Made by a program: the position numbers and the translations under genes
The notes under the pieces: model-generated
The model's input: the letters and a program-made list of their open reading frames with translations, nothing else
Database searches by the model: none
Told to the model about the DNA's origin: nothing
Shown: positions 35,509 to 46,071 of the stretch, piece after piece
Position numbering within the stretch: position 1 is the stretch's first letter
How the letters are laid out: every line of letters starts with the position of its first letter
DNA from: Burkholderiales bacterium
Lineage (GTDB): Bacteria; Pseudomonadota; Gammaproteobacteria; Burkholderiales; SG8-39
Direction: 5' to 3'
Assembly (NCBI GenBank): GCA_027493935.1
Contig: JAOSJV010000001.1
Span: forward strand, 1,798,001-1,862,000
DNA length: 64,000 bases

Positions 35509-36423
35509 ATGCTCACCGGAAGTCTGGTCGCGATCGTCACGCCGATGCTGGACGACGGCCGCCTCGACATCACCCGCTTCGAAGCGCTGATCGACTGGCA
35601 CATCAACGAGGGCACCGACGGCATCGTCGTGGTCGGCACCACGGGCGAGTCGCCCACGGTGGACTTCGACGAGCACAAGGAACTCATCCACATCGCCGTC
35701 GGCCACGCGGCCGGCCGCGTTCCCGTGGTGGCGGGCACCGGCGCCAACTCGACTGCCGAGGCGATCGAGCTTACCGAGTCGGCGAAGCGGGCGGGCGCGG
35801 CCGCGTGCCTGTCGGTCGTGCCGTATTACAACAAGCCCACGCAGGAGGGGCTCTACCGGCATTTCCGCGCCATCGCCGAGGCGGTCGACATCCCGATGAT
35901 CCTGTACAACGTACCGGGGCGCACGGTTGCGGATCTCGCGAACGATACCGCCTTGCGGCTCGCCGAGCTCCCCAACGTCATCGGGATCAAGGACGCCACG
36001 GCGAGCCTCGAGCGTGGCACCGATCTCCTCAAGCGCGCACCGCCGGGGTTCGCGGTCTACAGCGGCGAGGATTCGACCGCCCTCGCCCTGATCCTGCTCG
36101 GCGGGCAGGGCGTGATCTCGGTCACCGCGAACGTCGCCCCGCGTCTCATGCGCGAGATGTGCGCGGCGGCGCTCGCCGGCGACGTGGCGCGCGCGCGCGA
36201 GTGCAACATGAAGCTGCTCGCGCTGCACAAGCGCCTGTTCGTCGAGGCAAACCCGATCCCGGTGAAGTGGGCCCTGCGCGAGATGGGCATGATCGAGGGC
36301 GGGATCCGCCTGCCGCTGACGCCGCTCGCGGCGCAGCACCACGAGGCGGTGCGCGAGGCATTGCGGGAAGCCGGCATCGCGACAAGTACAGCCGGTCTAC
36401 GCGTCGTGGAGGCAGGGGCGTGA
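35509..36423 (+). CDS. dapA: 4-hydroxy-tetrahydrodipicolinate synthase
   Basis: A full 304-residue DapA, slightly longer than the usual 292 at the C terminus. It begins [13 protein letters not shown], has GTTGES with the conserved threonines near residue 45, the tyrosine in [10 protein letters not shown], and the Schiff-base lysine in VIGIKDATA near residue 162. It condenses pyruvate with aspartate semialdehyde in lysine and peptidoglycan precursor synthesis. Its stop overlaps the start of bamC by 4 bases, the standard betaproteobacterial arrangement. Confidence 0.96.
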   Translation: MLTGSLVAIVTPMLDDGRLDITRFEALIDWHINEGTDGIVVVGTTGESPTVDFDEHKELIHIAVGHAAGRVPVVAGTGANSTAEAIELTESAKRAGAAACLSVVPYYNKPTQEGLYRHFRAIAEAVDIPMILYNVPGRTVADLANDTALRLAELPNVIGIKDATASLERGTDLLKRAPPGFAVYSGEDSTALALILLGGQGVISVTANVAPRLMREMCAAALAGDVARARECNMKLLALHKRLFVEANPIPVKWALREMGMIEGGIRLPLTPLAAQHHEAVREALREAGIATSTAGLRVVEAGA

Positions 36424-37564
36424 CGAAGAGAATCCTGGTCGCCGCGGCGCTGGTCCCGGCGCTGCTCGCCGGATGCAGCTGGAACAGCCTGTTCGAGGGC
36501 AAGCAGATCGAGTACAAGTCGGCCGGCAAGATGCCGCCGCTCGAGGTGCCGCCGGATCTGACGCGTCCCGGGCGCGACGATCGCTACGCCGTTCCGGACG
36601 TGAACCCGAGCAGACGACCACCTACTCCCAGTACAACCTCGAGCGCACCGGCCAGACGACGCGGCCGTCCGACGTGCTGCCGACCGCGGAGGGCGTGCGC
36701 CTCGCGCGGGCCGGAAGCGAGCGCTGGCTGGTGGTGAAAGGTGACCCGGAGAAGCTGTGGCCGGTCGTGAAGGAGTTCTGGCAGGAGAACGGCTTCCTGA
36801 TCCGGGTCGAGATGCCCGAGGCGGGCGTGATGGAAACCGATTGGGCCGAGAACCGCGCGAAGATTCCGGACGACGTCATCCGCCGCACCGTGGGCAGAGT
36901 CATCGACGGGATGTATTCCACCGGCGAGCGCGACAAGTTCCGCACCCGCATGGAGCGCGGCGCCGAACCGGGTACGATCGAGATCTACATCACGCACCGC
37001 GGCATGGTCGAGGAGCTCACCGGCTCGGGCGTCACCAAGGAGGTCGACAGCTCGAAGTGGATGCCGCGTCCGGCGGATCCCGAGCTCGAGGCGGAGTTCC
37101 TGAGCCGCCTGATGGTGCGGCTTGGCGTCGAGCAGGAGCGCGCGAAAGCCGTGATCGCCTCCGGCGCCGCGACCGCTGAGCGCGCGAAGATGGTCAAGAC
37201 CGCCGCCGGCACGGCGACGCTGGAACTCTACGAGCCGTTCGACCGTGCGTGGCGCCGGGTCGGCGTGGCGCTCGACCGGACCGGGTTCACGGTGGAGGAC
37301 CGCGACCGCTCGAAGGGGCTGTACTACGTCCGCTACATCGATCCGGCGACCGACGGCGGCGCCAAGAGCGAGGGCTTCCTCTCGAAGCTCGCGTTCTGGC
37401 GCAGCGAGCCCAAGATGGACCTGAGCAAGCTCCCGCAATACCAGGTGCAGGTCACGGACATCAAGGACACCAGCCGCGTACAGGTGCTCGGCAAGGATGG
37501 CGCTCCCGACGCCTCGGACACCTCGAACAAGATACTCGGCTTGCTCTACAACCAGCTGAAGTAG
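36420..37564 (+). CDS. bamC: outer-membrane protein assembly factor BamC, frameshifted
   Basis: About 381 residues after correcting one missing base near 36608. The N terminus is a lipoprotein signal ending ALLAGC (cysteine 19), followed by the [12 protein letters not shown] segment by which BamC contacts BamD. The remainder contains two helix-grip domains ([19 protein letters not shown] and [20 protein letters not shown]). The break lies where NPSRRPP should continue as [11 protein letters not shown]. It belongs to the outer-membrane beta-barrel assembly complex. Coupling to dapA is by stop/start overlap. Confidence 0.92.
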
Positions 37565-37580
37565 CGCCGGGTCCGACGCG

Positions 37581-38350
37581 TTGCGCTTCGCCTCGCTCGC
37601 GAGCGGCAGCAGCGGCAACGCGCTCGTCGTCGAGGCCGACGACACGCGGGTGATGCTCGACTGCGGGCTCGGTGCGCGCGAGGTCGAGCGGCGCCTAGCG
37701 CGGCGCGGCCTTGCGCCGGCCGACCTCGCGGCGATCGTCCTCACCCACGAGCACGGCGACCACGCCGACGGCGCGCTCGCGTTCGCGCGCCGCCACGGCC
37801 TGCCGGTCTGGATGACCTACGGCACATGGCGCGCGCTCGCGGCCGACGAGAGCGTGCCGTCGGCCGACGTGAACGTCCTCGACAGCCACCGCACCTTCGC
37901 CGTCGGCGGGCTCGAGGTGCATCCTTCCCGGTGCCGCACGATGCGCGCGAGCCGGTCCAGTTCGTCTTCTCCGACGGCGGTCGCCGGCTCGGTGTGCTCA
38001 CCGACGCTGGCGCGTCCACGCCGCACATCGAGATGATGCTCTCGGGCTGCCAGGCGCTGGTGCTGGAGTGCAATCACGATTCGGGCCTGCTCGATCGCGG
38101 CCCATATCCCGCGCGGTTGAAGGAGCGAATCCGCGGCGGCTACGGACACCTCGCCAACGAAGCCGCAGCGCGGCTGCTCGCGGCGCTCGACAACCGCGGC
38201 CTGCGGCACGTCGTCGCCGCGCATCTTTCGCAGCAGAACAACGCGCCCGGGCTTGCGCGCGCCGCGCTCGCCGGCGCGCTCGGCTGCGCCGCCGGCTGGA
38301 TCGGCGTCGCCGACCAGGAGGACGGCTTCGACTGGCGCGCGCTCGACTGA
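37581..38350 (+). CDS. MBL-fold metallo-hydrolase (WalJ/YycJ-like), frameshifted
   Basis: About 256 residues with one missing base near 37923. It starts LRFASLASGSSGNALVVE, and the zinc-binding motif is LTHEHGDHADG. The later part includes DAGASTPHIEMML, ECNHD and AAHLSQQNN, which complete the metal site. This matches the WalJ/YycJ group of beta-lactamase-fold hydrolases, likely nucleases or phosphodiesterases. The break is after EVHP, where one C appears lost. It follows bamC by 16 bases, an arrangement conserved in betaproteobacteria. Confidence 0.88.
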
Positions 38351-38376
38351 CTGCCCCGGTTCGACCCGGCGCCGGC

Positions 38377-38886
38377 TCACAGTCCGAGCCGCGTCGGCGA
38401 GACCGCCGGTACCGAATTCTGCCAGATCTCGTCGAAGCGATCGCGGATCGCCTGGCACTCCTTGAGATCGTGGGCGACGAAGACGCCGCGCGGCTGCGCG
38501 GCCACCGGCCGGCGCACCATGTGCTCGGCGTCCACCAGCACGAAGCAGTCCTGCGCGCGCGCGGCATCGTCCTCGGTGCGGTGCACGGCGATGTTGGCGC
38601 TGAACTGCGTGAGCAGGCTCATCACGCGGGGGCGCGCTGCGCGTGACGTAGTCGACGTCGTGCAGCGCGATGTACAGGCGGTTCTCGCGGCTGGCGAGCA
38701 TGAACTGCCGGATGCGCTCGGCGCGCTCGGGGCGTTGAGCCCGAGCTGCGCGAGGTCCGGGTCAAAGATGCGCAGCGCCTGCCGCGCGCCGGCGAGGAGC
38801 TGGTCGAAGGCGGCGAGGTACTCGGCGCGCGACGAAATGATCCGCCGCTCCGGCTGCGGCGACGGTGGCGCGGCGAGGTCGTTCAT
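38377..38886 (-). CDS. uncharacterised protein, two compensating frameshifts
   Basis: About 169 residues. The ends are in one frame: RRIISSRAEYLAAFDQLL at the start and DCFVLVDAEHMVRRPVA to the end. The middle (about 38640-38725) only makes sense in another frame, ERAERIRQFMLASRENRLYIALHDVDYVTR, implying one gained and one lost base. The overall layout recalls small betaproteobacterial proteins found beside a cupin ribosomal oxygenase, whose function is unknown. A strong AAGGAGG lies upstream of the ATG. It forms an operon with the cupin gene. Confidence 0.7.
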   Translation of the reverse strand: MNDLAAPPSPQPERRIISSRAEYLAAFDQLLAGARQALRIFDPDLAQLGLNAPSAPSASGSSCSPAARTACTSRCTTSTTSRAARPRVMSLLTQFSANIAVHRTEDDAARAQDCFVLVDAEHMVRRPVAAQPRGVFVAHDLKECQAIRDRFDEIWQNSVPAVSPTRLGL

Positions 38887-38927
38887 CTGATCCTCCTTGC
38901 GGGGCCACGGCCGAGATTGTCCGATGC

Positions 38928-40050
38928 TCACTCCGCGGTGCCCGGCAGCACGTAGCCGAAAGGTACCACGCATGAAGCAGCGCGGCGGCCGCACGCGGAA
39001 TGCGCGGCGCAGGCGCGAGTGAGCGCCGGTCGGCGAGGCGGCGCAGGACGCCGGCCGCCGCGTCGGCCGTGAACGCCTCGCCGTTCACGTAGAGCGTGCG
39101 GCCGCGGTAGAGCATGATTGTCGCGGGTGCGAGGCGCACGCCGCGGCGCGCGATCGAGCGGGCGAACGCCCCCACGGCGATCGGCCGTGCCGGCCGCGCG
39201 AACGTGACATGCGACTTGGGCTCGCTCAGGTAGCGCGCGACGAAGCGCGCCCGCTCGGCGCGCGCTCCGGGCATGCCGCGCAGCAGGCGCAGACAGCGGT
39301 CCATGATGTCGTCGCCGAGCCGCGCCGGGTGGCGCGTCGGCCGGATCCCCGGGTCGCGATAGCGTCCGCGCCGCGCGATCCGGTCCTCGAGCGATTGCAG
39401 GTAGGCGACCGCGAGTTCCTGCGCGGACGGCGCCCGGAACCCGATCGAGTAGGTGAGGCAGGTATCGAGTGCCTCGCCGTCGTGGCCCCAGCCCGGCGGC
39501 AGGTACAGCATGTCGCCGGGCTCGAGAATGCACTCTGCGGTGGGCGCGAAACGGGAGAGGATCTTGAGCGGCGCGCGCGGATCGAGGCGCTCCTCGCGCG
39601 GCGGCGCGATCCGCCAGCGTCGCCGGCCCGCGCCCTGAAGCAGGAACACGTCGTACGTGTCGGCGTGCGGCCCGACGCCGCCGCCGGGCGCCGCGCAGCT
39701 CACCATCACATCATCCAGCCGCGCGTAGGGCAGGAACGCGAAGCGTCGCAGCAGGCGCTCGGCGCCGGGAACGAAATGGTTCACGCCCTGCACGAGCAGG
39801 GTCCATCGCCGAGACGGCATGCGGCGCAGCGCCGCGCCGGCGAACGGTCCCTGCGCGAGGCGCCAGCTGTGCCCGTCGCGGCGGACGACGCGCGACTCGG
39901 CGTCGGGCGATGCCGCGATGCGGAACAGATCGGCTGGGGAGACCAGATCGCGAAAGCCGCGGATCGCGCCGCGCACGAGCAGCGGCGCCGCTGCCAATGG
40001 CGACGGAGAAAAGCGTCCGGCGTCAGTCCGCCGAGCAGCGTGTCGGGCAT
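38928..40050 (-). CDS. JmjC-like cupin ribosomal protein oxygenase (YcfD/RoxA-like), frameshifted
   Basis: About 374 residues with two missing bases, near 39990 and 38957. The Fe(II)/2-oxoglutarate site is in GPHADTYDVFLLQ, the HxD of the YcfD/RoxA family, with the distal histidine in YLPPGWGHDGEAL. YcfD hydroxylates an arginine of ribosomal protein L16 in E. coli; the C-terminal winged-helix-like domain is also present here. The first frame gives MPDTLLGGLTPDAFLRRHWQ and the second resumes at PLLVRGAIRGF. It is divergent from a peroxiredoxin gene. Confidence 0.87.
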
Positions 40051-40083
40051 CGGGCGATTATATTTGCGCGCCGTCGGTGCGCC

Positions 40084-40111
40084 TTTACGCCTCGTCAAAC
40101 TGGTTTAGAAT
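40084..40111 (+). promoter_or_regulatory. sigma-70-type promoter for the peroxiredoxin gene
   Basis: TTTACG (-35), a 16-base spacer and TAGAAT (-10) would start transcription near 40118, 21 bases before the ATG. The A+T content is higher than in the flanking genes. Confidence 0.45.
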
Positions 40112-40138
40112 CGCCGCGACCCGCGCTCGCGACCACGC

Positions 40139-40608
40139 ATGCTGCAACCCGGACAACCCGCGCCGCACTTTCCCTGCCGGATGCCGACATGGAGACGGTG
40201 AGCCTCGCGAAGTTCAAAGGGCGCAAGAACGTCGTGCTGTACTTCTACGCCAAGGACGGCACGCCCGCGTGCACGCTGCAGGCGATCGAGTTCAGCGACC
40301 ACGAGGAGCATTTCGCCGAGCATGACGCTGTAGTGGTCGGCGTGTCCTGCGACGACTGCATCACCCACGCGGAGTTCCGCGACGAGAACGGCCTGTCGGT
40401 GACGCTGCTCGCCGACGCCGAGGGCGAGGTGTGCCGCAAGTACGGCGTGTGGCGGGAGCCCGAGTTGAACGGCCAGCGCCGCAGCTGCGTGGTGCGCTCC
40501 ACGTTCATCATCGACAAGAAGGGCGTGGTCCGGCACGCGCTCTACGGCGTGACCCCGCGCGGGCATGCCGCCGAGGTGCTCGCGCTGGTGCGCGAGCTCG
40601 GACAATGA
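40139..40608 (+). CDS. peroxiredoxin (BCP-like), frameshifted near the start
   Basis: About 156 residues once a missing C near 40173 is restored. The first frame gives MLQPGQPAPHFP and the second continues LPDADMETVSL, the usual family start. The peroxidatic cysteine is in KDGTPACTLQA, and a second cysteine pair is SCDDC, giving an atypical two-cysteine arrangement. RSTFIIDKKGVVRH is the conserved C-terminal strand. It reduces hydroperoxides in the cytoplasm, recharged by thioredoxin. It overlaps the SlyD-like gene by 4 bases. Confidence 0.9.
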
Positions 40609-41132
40609 GGATCGCGAAGGATACGGTCGTCGCGCTCGAGGTCGCGCTGTCGGATCTCTGGGACAACGTCGTCGAGCGTGCCGAAGGGCCGGTGCGCTAT
40701 CTGCACGGCGGGTACGGCGAGCTGCTCGAGGCGCTCGAGGCGGCGCTCGAGGGCAAAGCGGTCGGGGATCGGCTGACCCTCGACCTCGAGCCCGCGGACG
40801 CGTTCGGCGACTACGACGAGCGGCTGCTGCGCGTCGAGCCGCGCGAGCGCTTCCCGGCGGGGCTCGCGACCGGCATGCGGCTCGAGGGCGTTCCGGGCGA
40901 GCAGGCCGCGTCCGACCGCGGCGTCATCTACACGGTGACCGACATCGCGGCGGGCAAGGTCGTGCTCGACGGCAATCACCCGTACGCTGGCGTGGCAGTC
41001 CGGTTCCGGTGCACGGTGCGCGACGTGCGTGCCGCCACCCCGGAGGAGATCGGCCGCGGGTCGGCCGACGACCCCGGCGCGGTCAGAATGATCGTGCCGG
41101 CACCGGCTGATTCCCCGTCGCGAACCGGGTAG
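40605..41132 (+). CDS. SlyD-like FKBP-type peptidyl-prolyl isomerase
   Basis: A 175-residue protein with the FKBP/SlyD layout: IAKDTVVALEVALSD at the start, an inserted-flap region and the GYGELLEALEAALEGKAVGD segment followed by AFGDYDE. The histidine-rich tail of E. coli SlyD is absent. It probably assists folding of redox or metal proteins. The ATGA overlap with the peroxiredoxin gene shows co-translation. It is convergent with the NAD(P)HX repair gene. Confidence 0.87.
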   Translation: MRIAKDTVVALEVALSDLWDNVVERAEGPVRYLHGGYGELLEALEAALEGKAVGDRLTLDLEPADAFGDYDERLLRVEPRERFPAGLATGMRLEGVPGEQAASDRGVIYTVTDIAAGKVVLDGNHPYAGVAVRFRCTVRDVRAATPEEIGRGSADDPGAVRMIVPAPADSPSRTG

Positions 41133-41145
41133 GAAACCGCCGACG

Positions 41146-41163
41146 AGTCCGCACGCACGGACT
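41146..41163. terminator. inverted repeat between convergent genes
   Basis: AGTCCG, a 6-base loop CACGCA and CGGACT form a 6-bp stem between the stops of the SlyD-like and NAD(P)HX-repair genes. There is no T tract on either strand. It could serve as a weak bidirectional terminator. Confidence 0.3.
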
Positions 41164-41186
41164 GGCGCAGGCGGGGTGGTTCGCGC

Positions 41187-42677
41187 TCAGCCGCCCGCGC
41201 GGTTGAGCAGCGTGCGTGCGGGATCGACGATCTCCGAGGCGGTAAGGCCGACCGGTCCGATACCGCTCGCCGCCGCCGCGTCGGCGGCCGCCGCGTGCAG
41301 GTAGACGCCCGCGACGAGCGCGCGCTCCGCGTCGAGGCCCTGCGCGAGCAGGCTCGCGATCATCCCGGTGAGGACATCGCCCATGCCGGCACCCGCCATG
41401 CCTGGGTTGCCCGAGGTGTTCACCCACCAGCGCCCGTCCGGCGCGGCGATTACGGTGCCGTTGCCCTTGAGCGCGACCCAGCTCGTCAGCCGGGCGGCGA
41501 TCGCGCGCGCGGCCGCGATCCGGTCGGCCTGCACCTCCGCCGACGACCTGCCGAGCAGCCGCGCGGCCTCGGCGGGGTGCGGCGTGAGGAGCGTCGCCGC
41601 CGCGCGGGCGGCAACGGCGGCCTGCAGCGCGGGCTGCTGCGCGATCAGATTCAGCGCGTCGGCATCGACGACGATCGGACGCGCCATGCGCAGCGACTGC
41701 GCGAGCAGCTGCTCGGCAGCTGTCGCGACGCCTAGCCCCGGTCCGATCGCGAGCGCGGACAGCGGCACCTCGCTCAGCAGCGCGCCGGGATCGCGCAGCA
41801 TGAGCTCGAGCTGGCCGGCGTCGACCTGCGGCGGCTGCGCGGCGAGCAAGCCGACGAACACCTTCCCGGCGCCGACGCGCAGCGCCGCGCGCCCCGCAAG
41901 GAGCGCTGCGCCTACCATGCCGTCGGCGCCGCCGACGATGCCGACACTCCCGGCGAGCCCTTTGTGGAAAATTGCGCGGCCGCGCGACGAGGGAAGTGTC
42001 GAGCAGGGTCGCGTCCACCAGGCGCCCCTGCGGCGGCGCGAGCGCCTCGGCGTCGAGGCCGAGGCTGGCCACCGCGACCTCGCCGCAATGATCGGGTCCG
42101 TCGAGCGTGTACAGGCCGGGTTTGCGCGCGATGAACGTGATCGTGTGGGTCGCGTGCAATGCAACGCCCATCACCGCGCCGGTGTCGGCGTTGATCCCGC
42201 TCGCGACGTCGAGCGCCAGCCGCCGCGCGCACAGACGCTCCGCCTGGGCGATGAGCTCTGCGTATTGGCCGCCGACCGGACGCGCGAGCCCGATGCCGAA
42301 CAGCCCGTCGATCACCAGGCCGTAGCGCGTACCCTGCGGAATTTGACGTCAGCAGGCGGCCGTTCGCGGCGCTCCACTTCGCCGCAGCGGCCTTGGCGTC
42401 GGTCGGCAGGCGTGCCGGGTCGCCCGCAAGCAGGACGTCGACGCGGTAGAACCATTGCTTGAGATGCGCCGCAGCCTCGAGCGCGTCGCCGCCGTTGTTG
42501 CCCGGGCCGGCGAGCACCAGGATGCTGCGCCCGTCGCCCGCGAGCGCGCGCGCGCGCTCGGCGGCGGCGGCGGCCGGCGCGCTCCATCAGCGTCGGCTGC
42601 GGCCGAGCGTCTGTCGCGCGCGCCTCGAGCGCGCGCATCTCCGCGGTCAGGTAGAGCGGGGCGAAGGCGCTTGGCAT
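41187..42677 (-). CDS. nnrD: bifunctional NAD(P)HX epimerase/dehydratase, three frameshifts
   Basis: About 495 residues when three extra bases are removed (near 42575, 42340 and 41980). The N-terminal YjeF epimerase domain shows LYLTAEMRALEA, LAGPGNNGGDAL and LDVASGINADTG. The C-terminal ADP/ATP-dependent dehydratase domain has HKGLAGSVGIVGGADGMVGAALL, DADALNLIA, LTPHPAEAARLLG, and the late GNPGMAGAGMGDVLTG. The enzyme repairs hydrated NADH and NADPH. The first break falls in a GGC repeat, which is typical of sequencing slippage. Confidence 0.9.
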
Positions 42678-42722
42678 GGCGCGGGGAGTGTAGCGCGGCG
42701 CGCGCGACCGACGCCGGCCGCA

Positions 42723-44028
42723 TCACGCGGCTGCCGCCATGCGCGCTGGCAGCCATGTCGCGATCTCCGGGAACAGGACGATCAGTACCACCGCCAGCAG
42801 CAGGATCACGAAAAACGGCGCCGCTGCACGCCGCGACGCGGAGGATGTCGTCGCCGGTGAGCCCTGCAGCACGAACAGGTTGAAGCCGACCGGGGGTGTG
42901 ATCTGCGCCATCTCGACCACGAGCACGATGTAGATGCCGAACCAGATGCGGTCGATGCCCGCCGCCTCGACCATCGGCAGGATCACCGAGGTGGTGAGGA
43001 CCACGACCGAGATGCCGTCGAGGAAGCATCCGAGCACGACGAAGAAGACGGTCAGCGCGACGATCAGCATGTGCGGCGAGAGCTCGAGCGCCGAGATCCC
43101 TTCGGCGAGCCGGCGCGGGATGCCGGTGAAGCCCATCGCGACCGAGAGGAAAGCCGCGCCGGCGAGGATGAACGCGATCATGCACGACGTCCGGGTTGCG
43201 CCCATCAGGCTCTCGACGAAGCTCGCGCGCGTGAGCGTGCCGGAGAGCCACGACAGCGCGAGCGACAGCAGCACGCCGACGGCGGCCGCATCGGTCGGCG
43301 ACGCGATCCCGAGATAGATCGAGGCGATGACGCCGGCGATCAGCAGGACCACCGGCGCGAGGCGTCTGAGGCTGGCCAGGCGTTGCGCCCACGAGCCGTC
43401 CGCGGCCGCGGGGGGACGCGCGTCGGATTGATGAGCGCCCACAGCACCACGTAGCCCATGAACAAGAGCACGAGCATCGCGCCGGGGAGCACGCCGGCGA
43501 CGAACAGGCGGGCGATCGACTCCTCGGTCGCGACGCCGTACACGATGAGGATGATCGAGGGCGGTATCAGCAGCCCGAGCGTGCCCGATCCGGCGAGCGT
43601 GCCGATCGCCATGCGCCGGTCGTAGCCGCGCCCGATCAGCTCCGGCATCGACATCTTGCCGATCGTGGCGGCGGTCGCCGCGGAGGAGCCGGAGACTGCC
43701 GCGAAGATGCCGCAGCCGAGGATGTTCACGTGCAGCAGGCGGCCGGGAATGCGCGTGAGCCAGGGCGCGAGGCCGGCGAAGAGATCCTCCGAGAGGCGGG
43801 TGCGGAACAGGATCTCGCCCATCCAGATGAAGAGCGGCAGCGCGGCGAGCGCCAGGAGCTGCTCGAGCCCCAGGAGGTGGTCGCGAGCACCTGGCCGAGC
43901 GGCGCCTGGGTGAACAGCGCCATCGCCACCATGGCGACGCCGAGCAGCGAGAACGCCACCCAGACGCCGCTGCCGAGCAGGGCGAAGAGCAGCACGACGA
44001 GCGCGAGCGAGAGCGCGGTCGCTTCCAT
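42723..44028 (-). CDS. dctM: TRAP transporter large permease DctM, frameshifted
   Basis: About 435 residues with many membrane helices. The characteristic DctM features are LPLFIWMGEILFRTRL, GCGIFAAVSGSSAATAATIGKMSMPELIGRGYDR, IPPSIILIVYGVATEESIARLFVAGVLPG and TPPVGFNLFVLQG. Frame breaks occur near 43868 and 43420, with a small compensating pair near 42840-42870 where LTGDDILRVA is restored. It is the membrane channel of a TRAP uptake system. The ATG overlaps the dctQ stop (ATGA). Confidence 0.92.
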
Positions 44029-44582
44029 CACTCGTGCTCCGCGGCCGAGCCCTGCACCGCTGCGCCGTAGCTCGGGACACGCCCACGCAGCAGTGCCACC
44101 AGGTCGTCGGTGAACGCGATGGTGAGCACCGCGAGGCCGAGCGCCATGCCCGACTGCGGGATCCAGAGCGGGATTGCGATGATCCCCGGCGACGGGTCGC
44201 CGAACTCGAACGACTCACGGACCAGGCCGAAGCTGTACCACGCGAAATAGCCGGAGACGACCGTGGCCACGGCGACGCACCACAGTTCGACCCAATGGCG
44301 GGCGCGCGGACCCAGGCGGTGCACCAGCAGCTCGACACGGATGTGCGCGCCATGCCGCAGCGTGTACGCGAGCGCGAAGAAGGATGAGGCCGCAAGGAAG
44401 AAGCCGGCGAACTCGGCGTAGGAGGGAATCAGCAGCCCGTAGGGCTCGCCGCCGAACGCCTTGATCAGCGCGTCGACCAGGTTGGCGCCGACCTGCGCGA
44501 GGACGACGAGGGCGATCGCGACCAGGAACGCGGCGGCGAGCGCGCCGCTCGCGCGGTACAGCCAGTCGAGCAGCACGCGCAT
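44028..44582 (-). CDS. dctQ: TRAP transporter small permease DctQ
   Basis: A 184-residue protein with four membrane helices, at about residues 12-34, 55-72, 92-112 and 135-155. The conserved segments are SYAEFAGFFLAASSFFALAYTLRHGAHIRVELL and IPLWIPQSGMALG, typical of DctQ. It forms the membrane complex with DctM. The gene lies 86 bases after dctP on the minus strand and overlaps dctM. Confidence 0.92.
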   Translation of the reverse strand: MRVLLDWLYRASGALAAAFLVAIALVVLAQVGANLVDALIKAFGGEPYGLLIPSYAEFAGFFLAASSFFALAYTLRHGAHIRVELLVHRLGPRARHWVELWCVAVATVVSGYFAWYSFGLVRESFEFGDPSPGIIAIPLWIPQSGMALGLAVLTIAFTDDLVALLRGRVPSYGAAVQGSAAEHE

Positions 44583-44668
44583 GGCCTGGCGCCCGGTGGG
44601 GGAGCGAGCTGGCACGGCGGCAGCACGCGAACGCGCCGCCGCCGTGCGGTCCGCTCGCCGAAGCGCGG

Positions 44669-45640
44669 CTACTTCCGGTACGCCTTCAGGATCGCCTCGC
44701 CGTCGGCGCCGGCCTTCTTCGCCCACTCGTCGGTCATCTGTTTGCCGATCGCCTTGAGGCCGCTCATCAGCGCGGGCGAGGGCGTGTGGACGGTCATGCC
44801 GTTCTGCTTGAGCGCCGCGGTCTTCTCGGTCGTCTCCTTCAGGCTCATTTCCCAGCCGCGCGCCTCGGCGCGCTTCGCCGCGTCGAGCAGCGCCTGCTGG
44901 ACGCTCTTGTCGAGCCCCCGGAACGCACGCTTGTTGACCACGATCGCGTTCTTCGGCAGCCAGGCCTGCGTGTCGTGATAGTGCTTGACGAAGTCCCACG
45001 CCTTGGAGTTGGCGCCGGTCGAGGGCGAGGTGATCATGGCGTCGACGCGGCCGGTCGTGAACGCCTGCGGGATGTCCGGCGCCTCGACCTGGGTAGGCAC
45101 CGCGCCGGCGAGCGCGGCGAGCTTCTGCGTCGCGGTGTTGTAGGCGCGGAACTTCACGCCCTTCATGTCGTCGATCGTCTTCAGTTCGCTCTTCGCATAC
45201 AGGCCCTGCGGCGGCCACGGCACGGCGTAGAGCACCATGAGCCCCTCCTTGTCGAGCACCTTCTCGACCTGCGCGCGCGAGGCGCTCCACAGCCGCTTGG
45301 CGTCGTCGTACCCGGTGGCGAGAAACGGCACCGAGTCCACCTCGAACACCGGGTTCTCGTTCGCGAGCAGCGAGATCAGGAACTCGCCGATCGGCACCTG
45401 CCCGCCGCGTACCGCGTTCTTGATCTCGGGATGCTTGAACAGCGACCCGTTGCTGTGGATCTTGATCTCGAGCTTGCCGCCGCTCGACTTCTTCACGTCC
45501 TCGGCGAACCGCGCGATGTTCTGGGTGTGGAAGTTCGCATCGGGATACGGCGTGGGCATGTCCCACTTGGTCTGGGCGAGCGCCGGCGCCGCGGCGAACG
45601 CGCCGGCGAGCGCGGCGACGGCGAGGATGTGCTTGGTCAT
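44669..45640 (-). CDS. dctP: TRAP transporter substrate-binding protein DctP
   Basis: A 323-residue periplasmic protein with a signal peptide cut at ALA/Q (about residue 22). The core carries RFAEDVKKSSGGKLEIKIHSNGSLFKHPE and PFLATGYDDAKRLW, and the substrate-carboxylate segment with the conserved arginine is GVKFRAYNTATQKL. DctP proteins bind C4-dicarboxylates, 2-oxo or aromatic acids; the ligand is not set here. The neighbouring L-2-hydroxyglutarate dehydrogenase suggests a hydroxy or keto diacid. The ribosome site GGAGGAG-like lies directly upstream. Confidence 0.93.
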   Translation of the reverse strand: MTKHILAVAALAGAFAAAPALAQTKWDMPTPYPDANFHTQNIARFAEDVKKSSGGKLEIKIHSNGSLFKHPEIKNAVRGGQVPIGEFLISLLANENPVFEVDSVPFLATGYDDAKRLWSASRAQVEKVLDKEGLMVLYAVPWPPQGLYAKSELKTIDDMKGVKFRAYNTATQKLAALAGAVPTQVEAPDIPQAFTTGRVDAMITSPSTGANSKAWDFVKHYHDTQAWLPKNAIVVNKRAFRGLDKSVQQALLDAAKRAEARGWEMSLKETTEKTAALKQNGMTVHTPSPALMSGLKAIGKQMTDEWAKKAGADGEAILKAYRK

Positions 45641-45713
45641 GATGGCTCCTCCGCTGGGTGGATTCGGGATTCGAACCGGGTCATCCGGACGGATGCCGGC
45701 GGGCTCAGCGGTC

Positions 45714-45742
45714 ACGCTAATCGAGCGGTCGGAGGCTGTCAA
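45714..45742 (-). promoter_or_regulatory. candidate promoter for dctPQM
   Basis: On the minus strand a perfect TTGACA (45742-45737) is followed after 17 bases by TAGCGT, a poor -10. It would give a leader of about 65 bases before dctP. Confidence 0.35.
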
Positions 45743-46071
45743 CGGCGGCCGCGCATCGCGGACGCCTGGTTCGGGCCGACGGCGGGACGGGGCGGGCCGG
45801 GGGCACGCCATGCCTTGCGAGGGTTCGACGGCGACCGTGCACCGGTGGGCGGTGCCTGCGTCAGCCGCTGCGTCCGGTTGGCGCCTTCGGCCGCGCCCTC
45901 CGTTACGCGGAGGCTCGTGGCGGCCAGTGGCGTGTCGGCGGGTGGGGAGAAACCGGCCGGGAAAGTGCGGGGAGGCCTTCCCGTCCCCCCGCCAGCAGGC
46001 GGGCGTTTGCGGCCGCCGGCGCCGGCCAGGCGCCGCCGCGGACGCCGGAATCGACTTGCCCCTTGCTCCGA
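45743..46071. other. non-coding interval between dctP and the 2-hydroxyglutarate dehydrogenase gene
   Basis: These 329 G+C-rich bases hold no recognisable gene on either strand. No T-tract terminator or clear operator was seen. A GCCGCCGGCGCCGGC-rich palindromic stretch near 46010-46030 may form hairpins at the 3' end of the dehydrogenase transcript. Confidence 0.4.

Noticed and set aside
45655-45690. T-arm-like sequence (GGTTCGAATCCC on the minus strand) upstream of dctP
   Set aside because: No acceptor, D or anticodon stem could be formed around it, and the would-be T stem does not pair, so it is not a tRNA gene.
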